Made by a program: the position numbers and the translations under genes. From Linanthus parryae (lineage: Eukaryota > Streptophyta > Magnoliopsida > Ericales > Polemoniaceae), in assembly GCA_023055425.1 (NCBI GenBank), contig JALGPY010000034.1, forward strand, positions 1,054,001 through 1,118,000: a stretch of 64,000 nt of DNA, written 5' to 3'. The notes below the pieces were generated by a model. The model saw nothing but the letters and a program-made list of their open reading frames with translations. It had not been told where the DNA came from and made no database searches. Positions 52,193 to 62,768 of this stretch are shown one piece after another; positions within the stretch are counted from its first letter, which is position 1; every line of letters starts with the position of its first letter.

Positions 52193-54805
52193 TCATATGC
52201 GATAGCATTTCTTCCCGTTGGCGTAGAAACTCTCTATCTCCTTGCCTTCGGGTTCATGCTTTGCTATTCTCTTCAGAGTATACACGTTCTTCCGCTGGTA
52301 GGCGATTCGCGGCGCCTCTTCGCGTGTGGGCGGCTTTTCCTTGGCATCCTCCCTTGTCACCATCACTCCCGCGGGTGGCTGATCCCTGATATCTTCCCAT
52401 AGGGGTAAAGGAGTAGGGTTGAATGGTCCCGGTGTTTTCTCATCCGCCATCTCGGTGAACCACACCGCCTCGCTGAGATGTGCTTCATCCATGTTGAATG
52501 GATTCATCGAAGCCGGTATCTCGACTATTCTGTCGTTCCAAATGGCTTTCATCACTTGGTGAGCTGTTGAAGGGACAGCATCAAATCGATGAATCCAGGC
52601 TCGACCTATGATCATGTGATACGTAGTGTTCGCATCTATGACATAGAACTTTGCTGAGCACTTGATCTTGCCGATCTGGACGCCCAGGCGGATCCATCCT
52701 ATCGTCATTCTGGAGTCTCTTCCAAATCCCATCAGCGGAGATGGACGCCTGACAATCTTGTACTCGGGGATCCCTGCTAGCTTCAGTGTGTGGAGCGAAA
52801 TGACGTTAACCGCTGCTCCTCCATCGACGAACGCTCTTTTGAACTCGACGCCGTTGATGATGGCCGTCACATACAGAGGGCTTTGGTGACTCGCATCTGT
52901 CTTTTTGTCGCTGGCGGAAAAGGTCATGATCTTTTCTGTAGAGCGAGACGCCCTAATGACTTTCCCATTGGAGACTACGAGATTCTCCTCGTAGCCTTCT
53001 GCTATCCTTAAGATCGCTTTTGTCATCTCCGTCCGGCATTTCTCTGAGAAGTTCATCTCGTTGAAGAATCTGCTGAAGCCGTGCGACCCCTTCATCCGGT
53101 CGGCACGTTCGTCCTCCGTGTCTACGTTGTAGTCCTCATCGTCATGGACTTCGGCAATGATGGGTAGACCATCCTCTGCGACCTCTTCCAGATCCACAAT
53201 CGAGATCATAGCGACTTCTTTACCTTTTGATTCTTGCTCCGCATGGGCAGGAAGGGGATTGTTGCGCACATCCTGCCTGTGATCGCTGACGATCAGCTCG
53301 CCGTTTTTCATCTTTTGGCTGAACACAATCCTGAGCTTCTTACAGTCCGCTGTGGGATGCATGACCTTGCCGTGGTACTCGCACCACTTCGGGTCCCTCA
53401 CCATCTCCTTGGAGGGTGCTCTCTCGAGCGGCGATAGGACACCGTCCTTGCGCCACTGCCTGCAGAGGTCGCTTGCTTCTTCCACCGAACATGGCAGAGG
53501 TGGTGCATCAAAGTTCACAATCTTCGCCTGCTTCTGGGGTGAAACTGTATTGACTTCAGCTTCGCGTCCCCTCTTGTAACTGAATCTCTCGATCTTGAAG
53601 GTAGTACCACCCGAGGGTCGCTCAAGGGCGTTTCTCTTTTTCTGCCTCTCCACTATAGGCTCGATGTTCTTCGTGCATTCAATTAATTTTGAAAACGTAG
53701 GCGTTTGCAGATTAATGAGCATACATTTGTACTCATCTCGCATGCACTGCAGGCATATCTCCACGGGCCTACTTTCGAGTATCACGTCTTTGCATTCCAA
53801 GGACTTCGCCCTGAACTTCTTGATGAAAGTTATTCCGTCCTCTTCGCGCTTCTGATACATCCGCGAGAGATGGATCATTGTCACTTTTTCCTCCATCTGG
53901 AAGAACTTGGTGTAGAACTTTTGGACCATGTCGTCCCAAGTCTTTACGGACCCAGCTTCCAACGTCCTGTACCACTTGTAAGCTACGTTTCCCAAGGATT
54001 TCGGGAACTCGCGCATCAGCAGTTTGGGATCAGCTCCATACGGCCCCATGACATCGATGAAACGCATGACATGTTCATGAGCATTTCCATTGACATCTTC
54101 TAACTTAACTCATTTAGGAGCCTTGTACCCAACCGGGTTAGGCATGAGATAGATCTCTCGCGGGATGGGTGGATCGTAGTCTAGCTTCGGGATGATGGTA
54201 TTCGCGAATGATTGGTGAGCCAGAATGGCGTCTATACGCTTCTGCAGAGACGTCATACACTCTGGAGTGCTTCCCTCGGTAGCATGAGGAGGGGTTGCCG
54301 CAGGCGGAGGCGACACATATGCCGCAGGAGGATTGGGGACGTATTGGGCGTTCGCATTACCCCAGATTGCCGTTGGAGGAGGCAAGGGATACTGCGAGGC
54401 CGGATTAGGTACCAAGGCAGGAGGCCGAGGAGTATGAGCAGCGAGGGGCAACATTTGAGCTGTTGACCCTTGAATCGAGGGTAGCTGCGTAGTCGCCGGT
54501 GGAGTCTGCAGATTAGGGTTGGGGGGTGTGGTTGACACTCCCAGCCCTTGAGCGGTAGGGACTCCTCCTCCCTGAGAAACGGCGGTGGCTTGTGCAGGGT
54601 TCGGTGCAAGAGTCCCCAAGACAGCCATGATTCGTTCTAGCTGCACAGATTGAGCTTTGAGGGCTTTCGCTTGACCTTGGATGGTGGCGTCCAAGGATTC
54701 TAGCGTCGGGGCCTCACCGGTGGTCGTAGGAGTGCGGCGGATCTCCTCTCCTGAGGCGGCTTCGGTGGAAGGCGATCTGTTACTGACATCATCCTCCTGA
54801 GACAT
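52193..54805 (-). pseudogene. Gypsy gag-protease
   Basis: The first part (54110-54805) starts 'MSQEDDVSN' and is Pro/Thr/Ala-rich. After an in-frame TGA at 54110-54112 the same frame continues for 624 codons (52193-54067). Capsid-like gag comes first ('KSLGNVAYKWYRTLEAGSVK', 'FYTKFFQMEEKV', 'FRAKSLECKD'), then 'WCEYHGKVMHPTADCKKL' (a zinc-finger-like Cys/His stretch), then an aspartic protease with 'AFVDGGAAVNVI' as the active-site block and 'MIIGRAWIH'. A TGA at 52193 separates it from the RT without changing frame. These proteins form the particle and process the polyprotein. Confidence 0.9.
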
Positions 54806-54823
54806 GGTTGCTTTTGATGGTAA

Positions 54824-54843
54824 GATTCACGTCGGGTTCACCA
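54824..54843 (-). other. Primer-binding site (tRNA-Trp type)
   Basis: The minus strand reads TGGTGAACCCGACGTGAATC, starting three bases inside the 5' LTR. Its complement matches the 3' end of plant cytosolic tRNA-Trp as I recall it (acceptor strand CGGGTTCA plus CCA). It fixes the element's direction. Confidence 0.75.
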
Positions 54844-54846
54844 AAA

Positions 54847-55474
54847 TGTGCACAAGAGATTACGGCGGGGAGAACTCCGTGTACACCGTAAGTAGAGGAT
54901 CAGAGATGGCACAGGAAGAGTTGGGTTGTGTGTAGGGAGAGAGTAAGGCAGTAGTAATGTCTGAGAGAGAGACAGAGGTTTGGCAGAGCTTCCGCGTATG
55001 GCTAGTGTGTTCTCCTTTGTATGGAAAGGTTAACGTCCTACATATAACGGAGAATGTGACCGTTGCAGTGTGGTTAATGCGCCCATTAATGGCGGCTTAA
55101 TTAGCTTAACCACAACGGCACGTTCGTCCGCGTATATAGGGACCGTTACAGCACGTTGTGCGCGAATACCGGAACCGTTATGGGGTTGACCGGGTTTGAC
55201 CGGATTGACCGGGTTTATGGAGCTCGTGCCATAAATCTCTCAAAAGCAGTTACTAAAGGTCGCGTGCGGGCTTGACTCGCACGCGACAGGACTTACTCTA
55301 GCCTCCAAACCACTAAGTCCCTACAAGTCCCGTGCAGTGGTATGCGAGGGCCCTGTCTCGCAGCCCCCACATGGATCAGCGCGGCTGGTGATCCAGTGTG
55401 TGTGGAGCACAATATGGTGTGCTGGATGGTTGCCACGTGGCCAAGATCTGTCAGCTCAGAAAGCACTATCTACA
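54847..55474 (-). repeat. 5' LTR of the gypsy element
   Basis: 628 bp, same ends as 40451-41078. It adjoins the primer site, so it is the promoter-bearing LTR for the minus-strand element. About 11 substitutions (seven transitions, four transversions by eye) separate the two LTRs. Confidence 0.93.
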
Positions 55475-55479
55475 ACGGG
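55475..55479. repeat. Target site duplication, right (ACGGG)
   Basis: It is identical to 40446-40450 and follows the LTR terminus CTACA directly. Confidence 0.9.
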
Positions 55480-55636
55480 ACATGCAAATTCTTCTCTGTT
55501 CAGGAGTTAGTAGCAGTAGAGAACACATTGACCTGCGCCCTCGTCTCTTCTGCTTCTGTAACTGTCAATCTAAACTGAGCCACCTTAAAAGAATTAGTGA
55601 TTGGATCGAAGCAAAATCCAGAGCCATACCAACTAC
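55475..55636 (-). pseudogene. F-box pseudogene, middle part (continuation of 39910-40450)
   Basis: On the minus strand this reads FBA sequence matching the intact gene at 32386 ('SGFCFDPITNSFKVAQF'-type region, then 'VNVFSTATNS', a TGA where Trp is usual, 'TEKNLHVP'). It starts with ACGGG, the right target duplication, and joins the sequence left of the element exactly. Its N-terminal side ends abruptly at about 55636 where copia sequence begins. The F-box itself is missing. Confidence 0.88.
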
Positions 55637-57480
55637 AACTTTCCAATCCATATCTGAGGAAGCTGGACCCTCCAACGTGTTTCTAGAAAGAGAGTTTGTC
55701 TCTAACAAAGCAAGTGGAAGGGCTGTAGAATTTGAAGAGATTCAAGAACCACAAATCACCGAACCGATGATGGAACATGAACATGAACCGCAAACAGTTG
55801 TGGAAGAGCCTGTTCAGGTAACACAGGAACTCCGTAGGTCAGGTAGAGTGCGTCATGAGCCAGAGAGGTACGGACTTCTCGTGACCGAGCCCGATGACGT
55901 ACCACTCATGGATGATGAGCCTGCAACCTACAGGGAAGCCATAAAAGGCCCAGACTCCAAGAAATGGCTAGAAGCCATGAGATCCGTAATGGATTCCATG
56001 TATACCAACAAAGTATGTACTTTGGTGGAACCACCCGAAAGGGCTCGACGCATAGGGTGCAAATGGGTCTTCAAGAAGAAGACCGATATGGATGGCAAGA
56101 TAGTTGCCTATAAGGGGCGATTGGTTGCTAAAGGTTATAGACAGATTCATGGTATTGACTATGATGAGACTTTTTCACCAGTCGCCATGACTAAATCCAT
56201 TCAAATCCTACTTGCTATTGCAGCATACTACGACTACGAGATTTGGCAGATGGATGTCAAAACAGCGTTCCGTTACGAGAACCTCCTCCAGGATGTGTAC
56301 ATGACACACCGCAGGGTTTTGAGGATCCAGAGAATGAAAATAAAGTCTGTAAGCTGCAAAGGTTCATTTATGGATTAAAACAAGCTTCTAGGAGCTGGAA
56401 TCGACGTTTTGATGACGCAGTCAAAGAGTTTGGCTTCATCAAGAACGAAGATGAGCCTTGTGTTTACAAGAAGGTTAGTGGGAGCTCTGTAGTATTTATT
56501 GTCTTGTATGTGGATGACATACTAATCATTGGCAACAACATTCTTACTTTGCAATTTGTTAAAGATTGTCTAGGAAAGTGTTTTGCAATGAAGGACTTAG
56601 GAGATGCAGCCTATATACTTGGTATAAAGATCTATCGGGATAGATCTAGAAAGTTGCTCGGCCTAAGTCAAAGTACATGTATAGACAAAGTGTTGAAGAG
56701 GTTCAACATGCAAGATTCCAAGAAGGGATTCTTGCCCATGTCGCATGGAGTCACTCTTTCTAAGAATGACTGTCCCTCTAATGAGAATGAGAAGGACCGC
56801 ATGAGTAGGATACCCTATGCTTCGGCCATAGGATCCATCATGTACGCCATGTTGTGTACTAGACCAGATGTATCATACGCGTTGAGTATGGTGAGCAGAT
56901 ATCAGTCTAATCTGGGTGAGAGTCATTGGATTGCTGTCAAGAACATCCTAAAGTACTTGAGAAGAACTAAGGATGTCTTCTTAATATTTGGAGGTTAGGA
57001 AGAGCTTAGTGTAATCGGTTACACTGATGCGAGCTTCCAAACCGACAAAGATGACTATAGATCGCAGTCTGGATACGTGTTTTGCCTGAATGGAGGAGCT
57101 CTGAGCTGGAAGAGTTCCAAGCAAGGGACAGTTGCTGATTCTACAACAGAAGCTGAGTATATTGCTGTTGCGGAAGCAACAAAAGAGGCAGCTTGGATAA
57201 AGAAGTTTATCACTGAGCTCGGTGTGGTCCCTAGCATCGTGGATACCATAGTGTTGTACTGTGACAACTCCGGGGCGATCGCACAAGCTAAGGAACCAAG
57301 ATCACACCAGAAATCAAAGCATATACTTAGGCAATTCCATCTTATTCGTGATATGATCGATCGAGGAGATGTGAAGATGTGCAAAGGATGACAATCTTTC
57401 AGATCCACTTACGAAACCTCTTGCGCAGAGAAAGCATGATGGGCACGCCAAATCTATAGGCATACGAGATGCCCCAGATT
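55637..57480 (+). pseudogene. Copia pol fragment: RT and RNase H
   Basis: It begins in the linker before RT ('VSNKASGRAVEFEEIQE', 'LRRSGRVRHEPER'). RT: 'CKWVFKKKTDMDG', 'YDETFSPVAM', 'QMDVKTAF', then a frameshift near 56285, 'YGLKQASRSWNRRFD' and the catalytic 'LYVDDILIIG'. RNase H follows an in-frame TAG at 56996-56998: 'GYTDASFQTDKDD', 'STTEAEYIAVAEATKEA', 'YCDNSGAIAQAKEPR'. A last one-base shift near 57385 precedes the natural ending ('DPLTKPLAQ' in another frame). Not functional. Confidence 0.87.
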
Positions 57481-57502
57481 GGCTCTAGTGCAAGTGGGAG
57501 AC

Positions 57503-58930
57503 TGTTGGAATAGGTTCCTTAGAGGCGATCTAATATTTAGTATGAACAATGTTATTGGCTAGAATATTCATTTATTATATATTGTGATATTTAATATAAT
57601 GAAGTCCTTAGATACAATGTGTTGTTTATCTTAAATATCCCTAGTCGATTATATTGATTAATAGGACAATCAAATATAGACTAGTATGTGTGTAGATTGA
57701 TATGGAGATATCAAGTCTAACACATGGGTATGCATTAGGAGTAATGGCATACTGGATTGACCCACAACGAGAAGGATACGTTAGATTATATTAAAGTCAC
57801 AATTTCTTCTCGTAGTGCTAATATAATTGCAGTCCTTAGACTTGAAGTCACTAGATACTCTAGTTGTGAAATATTGTGCTTTGATTTTATCAAACGTTAA
57901 CCGTAACTGGGTAATCATAAAGATTGCTATCGGGCATGATAGGAAGCAAGCTTAGAGATCGTAGTGATGTAGAGAGGATTGGTCCGTCCTACATAATTGG
58001 ACCAAATATCCACGACCACTCGAGGGATGAGGCTTATCAAATGTCTGGCCAGACTCGGATAAATCAATATGGATATTTTGATGTTATCTGCTTGAATAAG
58101 CGTATCCCAGGATCGAGGAACTATGGATTGGATATACGAGTGTGACTATTTATGTCTCGTGTCCAATCCGGATATGGAGACAAAGTGATAGTGCAATATG
58201 TGATATTGGGCACAAAATGTTTGTCGGGATCACTGACTTAATTCTATTAGTTGGGTGCATGGATGTGTTGCTAGACACCGCTCCATGTTAGTAATAAGTT
58301 ACTACCAACTAAGTAGAAACCTATGGGGTCACACGTCAAGTAGAGTAGAACTAGATTTGGGATTACTTAATACGATTAATTAATTAGAAGGATCACTTTG
58401 CAACACCTTGCAAACTTAGTAGGACTTATATGCAAGGAAGGGACTAATCCAAGTTCATGTAGAACTAGGAGGGACCTTTATGAAGTTAACAAGGCGTTGT
58501 TGGACTATATTAAGGAGACTCTAGCTTCCTTCCCACTAATGTTATTAGACATAAAACAAGTGAGTGGGAGAGAAAGCAAGAGAGAGAGCTAGAACACAAG
58601 GGGCCGAGCACCCTTTGCTTCCGCCCCTTCCCATCGGCACAAAGAGAGGGCCGAAACCCTTCTCTCCTTCCTTTGGTTGCTTGATTCCTTCTTCCCTCTT
58701 CCTCTGGTCCAAGCTAGCACCTGAGAAGGAAGAATCTAGGTCTCACCTCTAGACGTGGATCAACCGTAGAGACGAGGACAATATTCTTCGTGTGATCTCT
58801 CAAACCAAAAGGTACACATCTTCAATGTCCCTTATCATGTTATGATGTCTCTTCCTGTGATCCTTGGTGGGCTTTGAGTAGGAATTAAATTTTTGTTATT
58901 CCGCTGCGTTACCTACGTCAAAACCCAACA
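57503..58930 (+). repeat. 3' LTR of the copia element
   Basis: It starts TGTTGGAATAGG right after the polypurine tract and ends AAACCCAACA, giving the inverted TGTTGG/CCAACA ends of copia LTRs. Length is about 1,428 bp. Non-coding; no second LTR in the window for comparison. Confidence 0.82.
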
Positions 58931-59569
58931 GTTTTTAGTGATGATTTTCTTCAAAACTGCGTGGCTTTTGCCATTTTAAAATCGCAGGTCATCAATCAAC
59001 GTGGGGGTGACAACACGGATCGAGACGAAGACGTTTAGCTTAAGTTAGATCACATAGTTTCTTGAAACATATTGATCTTGTAAACTTGTCTTCTCAAAGA
59101 TTATTTTATTAGTTAAATTGTAATAATCGTAAACCTATTTTATTTTAGTTATCGATTGTCTCTTTAACCTTGAACCGAGATCCCGGACTGTTTCAGGTTG
59201 AACATGTAGCTAACATGGCTTGGACAGTCTTACGCAGCCTAGACACAACTTAGGCTTGGGGTAAGTCACAACTTGGGTGTCAAGGCATCCCACATGCCAG
59301 AGTTGCAGTCCTACTATTCCGGCAATGCTTGCAGGTCCAACCAACCTGCAACTTCCTCTACATACATACATGTCTACAGTGAGGCAAAGGGAGTACTCCC
59401 GTTGAATATCGACAATTCAATTTTTAGAATTCTATGTGATTGCATTTGTTCTATTTATTTTACAGACCCAAATGAAACCACACAAATACTAGTGGCAAAC
59501 ATGTTAATTCAGGTACAAATAAACAAAGTTATAGTAATAGATTCGAGTAAACTATAATACAAAAGTTTC
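58931..59569. other. Intergenic, no gene
   Basis: Nothing recognisable. The plus-strand frame 59273-59557 has no family features. The missing N-terminal half of the split F-box gene was looked for here and not found. Confidence 0.45.
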
Positions 59570-59716
59570 AACAAAATACGTACATTGACACAAGCTCAAA
59601 TTAGATTTCCTCTCGAAGACTTGGATCTTGAGACAGAACGAGGCACGAGTTGGATGTCACCAAAGCAGATAACATGATTTAATAGCTTCTAAGCTTAAGC
59701 ATATCTGCAAACTCCA
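59570..59716 (-). other. Candidate 3' UTR exon of a further F-box unit
   Basis: It resembles 2160-2287 and 27430-27606 ('gacttggatcttgagacagaac', 'gttggatgtcaccaaagcag'). The order of blocks implies that the matching coding region lies to the right of the window. Confidence 0.4.
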
Positions 59717-60084
59717 ACCATTTCCTATAAAACAAATAACATGATTTAACAGTAGTAGTGAGAAGTAACCAAAAAAAAAATGAAACTGAAATAGGATATT
59801 ACTTTTTAGGGTAAAAGACAAAAACCACCCTCCATTTATGGTGAAAATACATTTTGCCCCCGGATTTATGGGAAAAATACATTTTGCACCTCTGTCAGTG
59901 GATGGAGGGTGGACAGATACCACCCTTCTGTTACAATCCGTTAGTGGAGGGGTGAAACTTTACTTTTTGTGACCATTTTACCCTTATGGATTTTGGAAAA
60001 ATACCACCTTTTTCGGTTTATTATAAGAAATCATTATGTTCTTGATGTTTTTGGTGTTCTTGAGCACCACCTCTCGTACCCCCA

Positions 60085-60290
60085 AATCACCACCACCACC
60101 ACCACCACCACCACCAACACCAATAAAACAACAACCACAACAACAACAATTTGAAATAGTACCAACCCAACCAACTCCTGTAAACAACCATCACCACCAC
60201 AACCTACAGTATCAAATTCATCACCATCACCCCTTCATACAATCAACCTCCTGCTCATTATCATCGTCCAACAACTAAACTGCCAATTCA
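60085..60290. repeat. CCA/CAA-rich low-complexity tract
   Basis: Runs of 'caccac' and 'aacaacaac' would encode Pro, Gln, Thr and His runs on the plus strand ('PPPPPPPPPTPIKQQPQQQQ'). No flanking protein context supports a gene. Confidence 0.7.
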
Positions 60291-60639
60291 ACCCAACCTA
60301 ACCTCCACTGCCACACAACCACCACCTGTTACTACTACCACCAACACCTCCATTCACAGCCACCAGTAGAGAACCACTGCATCACCATCACCTAAACCGA
60401 CCTGAACTAGCCACCACCATCTTCTCCTAACCTCCAATACACCCGGCCTGCAAACACCCCAAACAACCTGCCTCAACCTGCAAACACTGCAAACTCCAAA
60501 ACCGCCAAGTCCTCAGTTGAAGCTTCTTCAGTTTCTTGCAGCTCCTCCAAAGCCAATCGAAGTCGCAATCGCCGTCATGAATACCCGAGAAGCCGCAATC
60601 GCCGCCAAGTCCTCAGTTGAGGCTCTCCAATTGACTACG

Positions 60640-61165
60640 TCCTTGATTGCGGACACGCTTTGACCCGACTAAATTTCGAGACCGGAATGCCACGCACGGC
60701 CGTAGAGAGCGGTGTCGTTGCTGAAGCCCGAACCCCATTGGTCGGAGCCGGAAGTCAACCGGCCGTAGTTGACCAAAATCGAGGTATTCTCCATCGAAGA
60801 CGAGTCGTAGGAGAGCGGATCTATCTGGATGAGCTCGATCGACGCAATCGCCGGCGAGTCCGTCGCGATGCTGTAGAAACACATCGGCGAATCCGTCGGA
60901 GACGAACGTGAAGAGATTGGAATAGGCGCAGGAGCGGGCGATATCCACCGGCCATGGCGACCTTCAGCTGAACACTAGGGTTCCCTTCACCGACATCTCG
61001 AAGTTCGGGGTGTGAGACTTGCCGTCGTAGTTGTCGTAGACGGTGAAGGTCCGTACATAGTAGCGACCGTTGGGGACGGGGACGATGTAGCAATTCTTTT
61101 TTCCGGCAGATTGGGAAGTAGCGGAGGGTCTTCTCTTGCAGGCTGTGGAAGCGGAGTGGGTGTCT
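60640..61165 (-). pseudogene. Captured fragment of a malectin-like (di-glucose-binding) protein gene
   Basis: The minus strand reads 'NCYIVPVPNGRYYVRTF', 'VYDNYDGKSHTPNFEMSVKG', a TGA where family members have Trp, 'RSPWPVDIARSCAYSNLFTF', then after a two-base loss 'CFYSIATDSPAIASIELIQI', 'LVNYGRLTSGSDQWG', 'GFSNDTALYGRAWHS'. This is the conserved part of plant malectin-like proteins, some with LRRs (At1g25570-like). It is much more GC-rich than its surroundings, as captured exons often are. Start and end are missing, with one stop and one frameshift, so no protein is made. Confidence 0.8.
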
Positions 61166-61384
61166 AGGGTTAGGAAATGAGGGTAGAAGGGAAGGGGGTG
61201 GGTTTTATAGTGAGGTCATTCGTCAATTTTTAGGGGTATTTTTGTCTTTTCACCCCTCTGTTAGCCTCCGTTAGTCACCGTCCACTGACAGGGGTGCAAA
61301 AGGTATTTTCCCCCATAAATTCGGGGCAAAATGTATTTCCCTCATAAATGGAGGGTGGCTTTTGTCCTTTACCCTACCTTTTAA

Positions 61385-61850
61385 AAGAAACTGAAGCTTC
61401 CATTATACAAGCCCTAAAGGAGCATTACAAATCTGCAGAGAAGACTCCCTCAGACAATAACAAAGAATCTTTAGCCAAAACGTGAGCTACAGAATTCCAA
61501 CGCCTTGAAATAAACAAAAATTACAAGAAACAAAAGAAGAAGAAAGCTACAGTCATCCAACAGGGTAGCAACCTTCAAAGGACAATCAGACTTTTGAGTA
61601 GCAAGATTTCTTACCACCAATTTACAATCTGAGTGGATTAAAATGGACTTCAAGTTCGATTTCAGCCCCCATAATAAGCTTCTCTGATTGCCCATGCTTC
61701 CAAAATGGTCGGATCAGAAACTACAAGGATAGGTATTTGAAAACTACCCAAACATGCTCCATTAGCATCGAAGAAAACAGCAGCAATCCCTCATTTATTA
61801 TTGGGGATATCTACAGCTGCATCAGTGAAGATATTGAAAACAATGGTTCA
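61385..61850 (-). pseudogene. LINE-derived RNase H (RVT_3) fragment
   Basis: The minus strand reads 'DAAVDIPNN', a stop, 'GIAAVFFDANGACLGSFQ', 'ILEAWAIREAYYG', further stops, 'LIHSDCKLVVRNLATQK' and 'RRWNSVAHVLAKDSL', the blocks of the RNase H domain of plant LINEs. Only this C-terminal domain is present. It abuts the right TIR of the Pack-MULE-like element. It differs from the LINE at 20556, where the same domain is deleted. Confidence 0.75.
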
Positions 61851-62768
61851 GAACTAGAGTCTTTGTGAAAACAATTTTTTTTTCCCTTAAGAATGTTCAT
61901 CACCAAATGTAAACGAACTTTCAACTAATGCATTCTCAATTGATAGGGATGTTGCTTTCTGCTGCACGAGCAAACTATAACATGAGAAGTACTTCAAGCA
62001 TGTTGTAAAAAAATTACTAGGTATGTCTTCTGAAAAAAAATTACTGGGAATGAGCCACCTCCAAAGTAGCAGAAAAACTCAGACCCCACTCCCAACTCCC
62101 CAATGACAGAGCCCACATCATCTGTAGGTCTCCCCTAACCAACGCGCCTAGTATCAAAAACGTTACTTTCTTTACTTTCAACGTTAAGTTTCGTATCTTT
62201 TTTACCATTATTTTAGTACACCATCAACAGTTTCATAATATGCTTCAACTTGTTGAATAGGTATACCCAAGAATATGCATAATACGATACACAAAAGTAG
62301 ATATAAATATGTTGGTGAAAACAAGCATTTATGTCTGAATGTTAGTACGATATACATATGTGAATGATGTGGCCTCCACTGGATATGGTAATCACCATAC
62401 CACATTATTATTCATTAGAGTATTAAGTGAAATTCTTTTTGTTTCATTAGCCAGCTGTCAAAGTGGAAGGAAAATGAAAATTAAACAGAGGCAGCAACTG
62501 CTGCTTTTAGGCTTGGAGGTAGAAAAAGACCGCTTCCGGAAATATTCGACGATGAAACCAACTCTGTTTCGGCTCAAACCTTGGGGATTGCTCCTGGGGA
62601 GAAACTCCACATATTTATGTAATCCTAAGATTGATGTTTCCACAAAAGGGATTTTTCATAAAAATCAGCGCCTCTCTTGCATCTTAAATGGAAAATAATC
62701 CTTTGTATTGCATATACTAGAAAACAGCTGAATTGTCGTACTAAATATCTAATCCAAGTTATTTTAGG
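61851..62768. repeat. Duplicated F-box unit flank
   Basis: About 62045-62320 aligns with 5182-5360 and 16790-16990 ('gagccacctccaaagtagca', 'tagtatcaaaa'). 62485-62620 aligns with 5690-5840 ('cagaggcagcaactgctg', 'ggcttgctcctggg'). These blocks belong to the downstream side of F-box units elsewhere in the window. Confidence 0.6.

Larger units (their letters stand above)
40451..55474 (-). mobile_element. Ty3/gypsy LTR retrotransposon, Tat-like, 15 kb
   Basis: Two 628-bp LTRs, a tRNA-Trp-type primer site, gag-protease, RT, RNase H and integrase are in gypsy order on the minus strand. A long non-pol region before the 3' LTR carries tandem repeats and a gene on the opposite strand. Size, extra gene, repeat tract and the RNase H type point to the Tat/Ogre/Retand lineage. 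At least four in-frame stops and two frameshifts are present in the coding region, so this copy is not autonomous. LTRs differ at about 11 of 628 positions by eye (about 1.75%), suggesting an insertion within roughly the last one to two million years, depending on the rate assumed. Confidence 0.92.
55637..58930 (+). mobile_element. Ty1/copia element, 5'-truncated, Tork/Angela-type
   Basis: Only the end of integrase, RT, RNase H, polypurine tract (57492-57500, 'aagtgggag') and one LTR remain. The 5' LTR, gag, protease and most of integrase are absent; the element starts abruptly inside the F-box pseudogene. The wording of the RNase H part ('WKSSKQGTVADSTTEAEYIA') is that of Angela/Tork-type copia elements. 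Because the 5' end is gone, no target duplication can be paired. Confidence 0.87.
59807..61377. mobile_element. Pack-MULE-like element with captured gene sequence
   Basis: Inverted arms of about 130 bp: left from TAGGGTAAAAGACAAAAACC (59807), right ending with the inverse at about 61376 (shared 'ccaccctccatttatg', 'aatacattttgcccc', 'tgtcagtgga'). Length is about 1.57 kb. Inside are a CCA/CAA-rich stretch (60085-60290) and a minus-strand piece of a malectin-like gene. Long TIRs and a captured exon fit a Pack-MULE. A 9-bp target duplication was not found; a five-base CTTTT occurs on both sides, which could be chance. Confidence 0.75.

Noticed and set aside
54824..54843. tRNA-like sequence ending in CCA
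   Set aside because: Only the last 20 bases of tRNA-Trp are matched and they adjoin an LTR; this is a primer-binding site, not a tRNA gene.
59984..60278. Pro/Gln/His-rich or Gly-rich small proteins
   Set aside because: They come from CCA/CAA low-complexity DNA read on either strand, without supporting context.
62458..62643. Conserved short protein shared by 5671-5994 and 62458-62643
   Set aside because: The DNA is duplicated, but the frames diverge with indels and no strand keeps a consistent protein.
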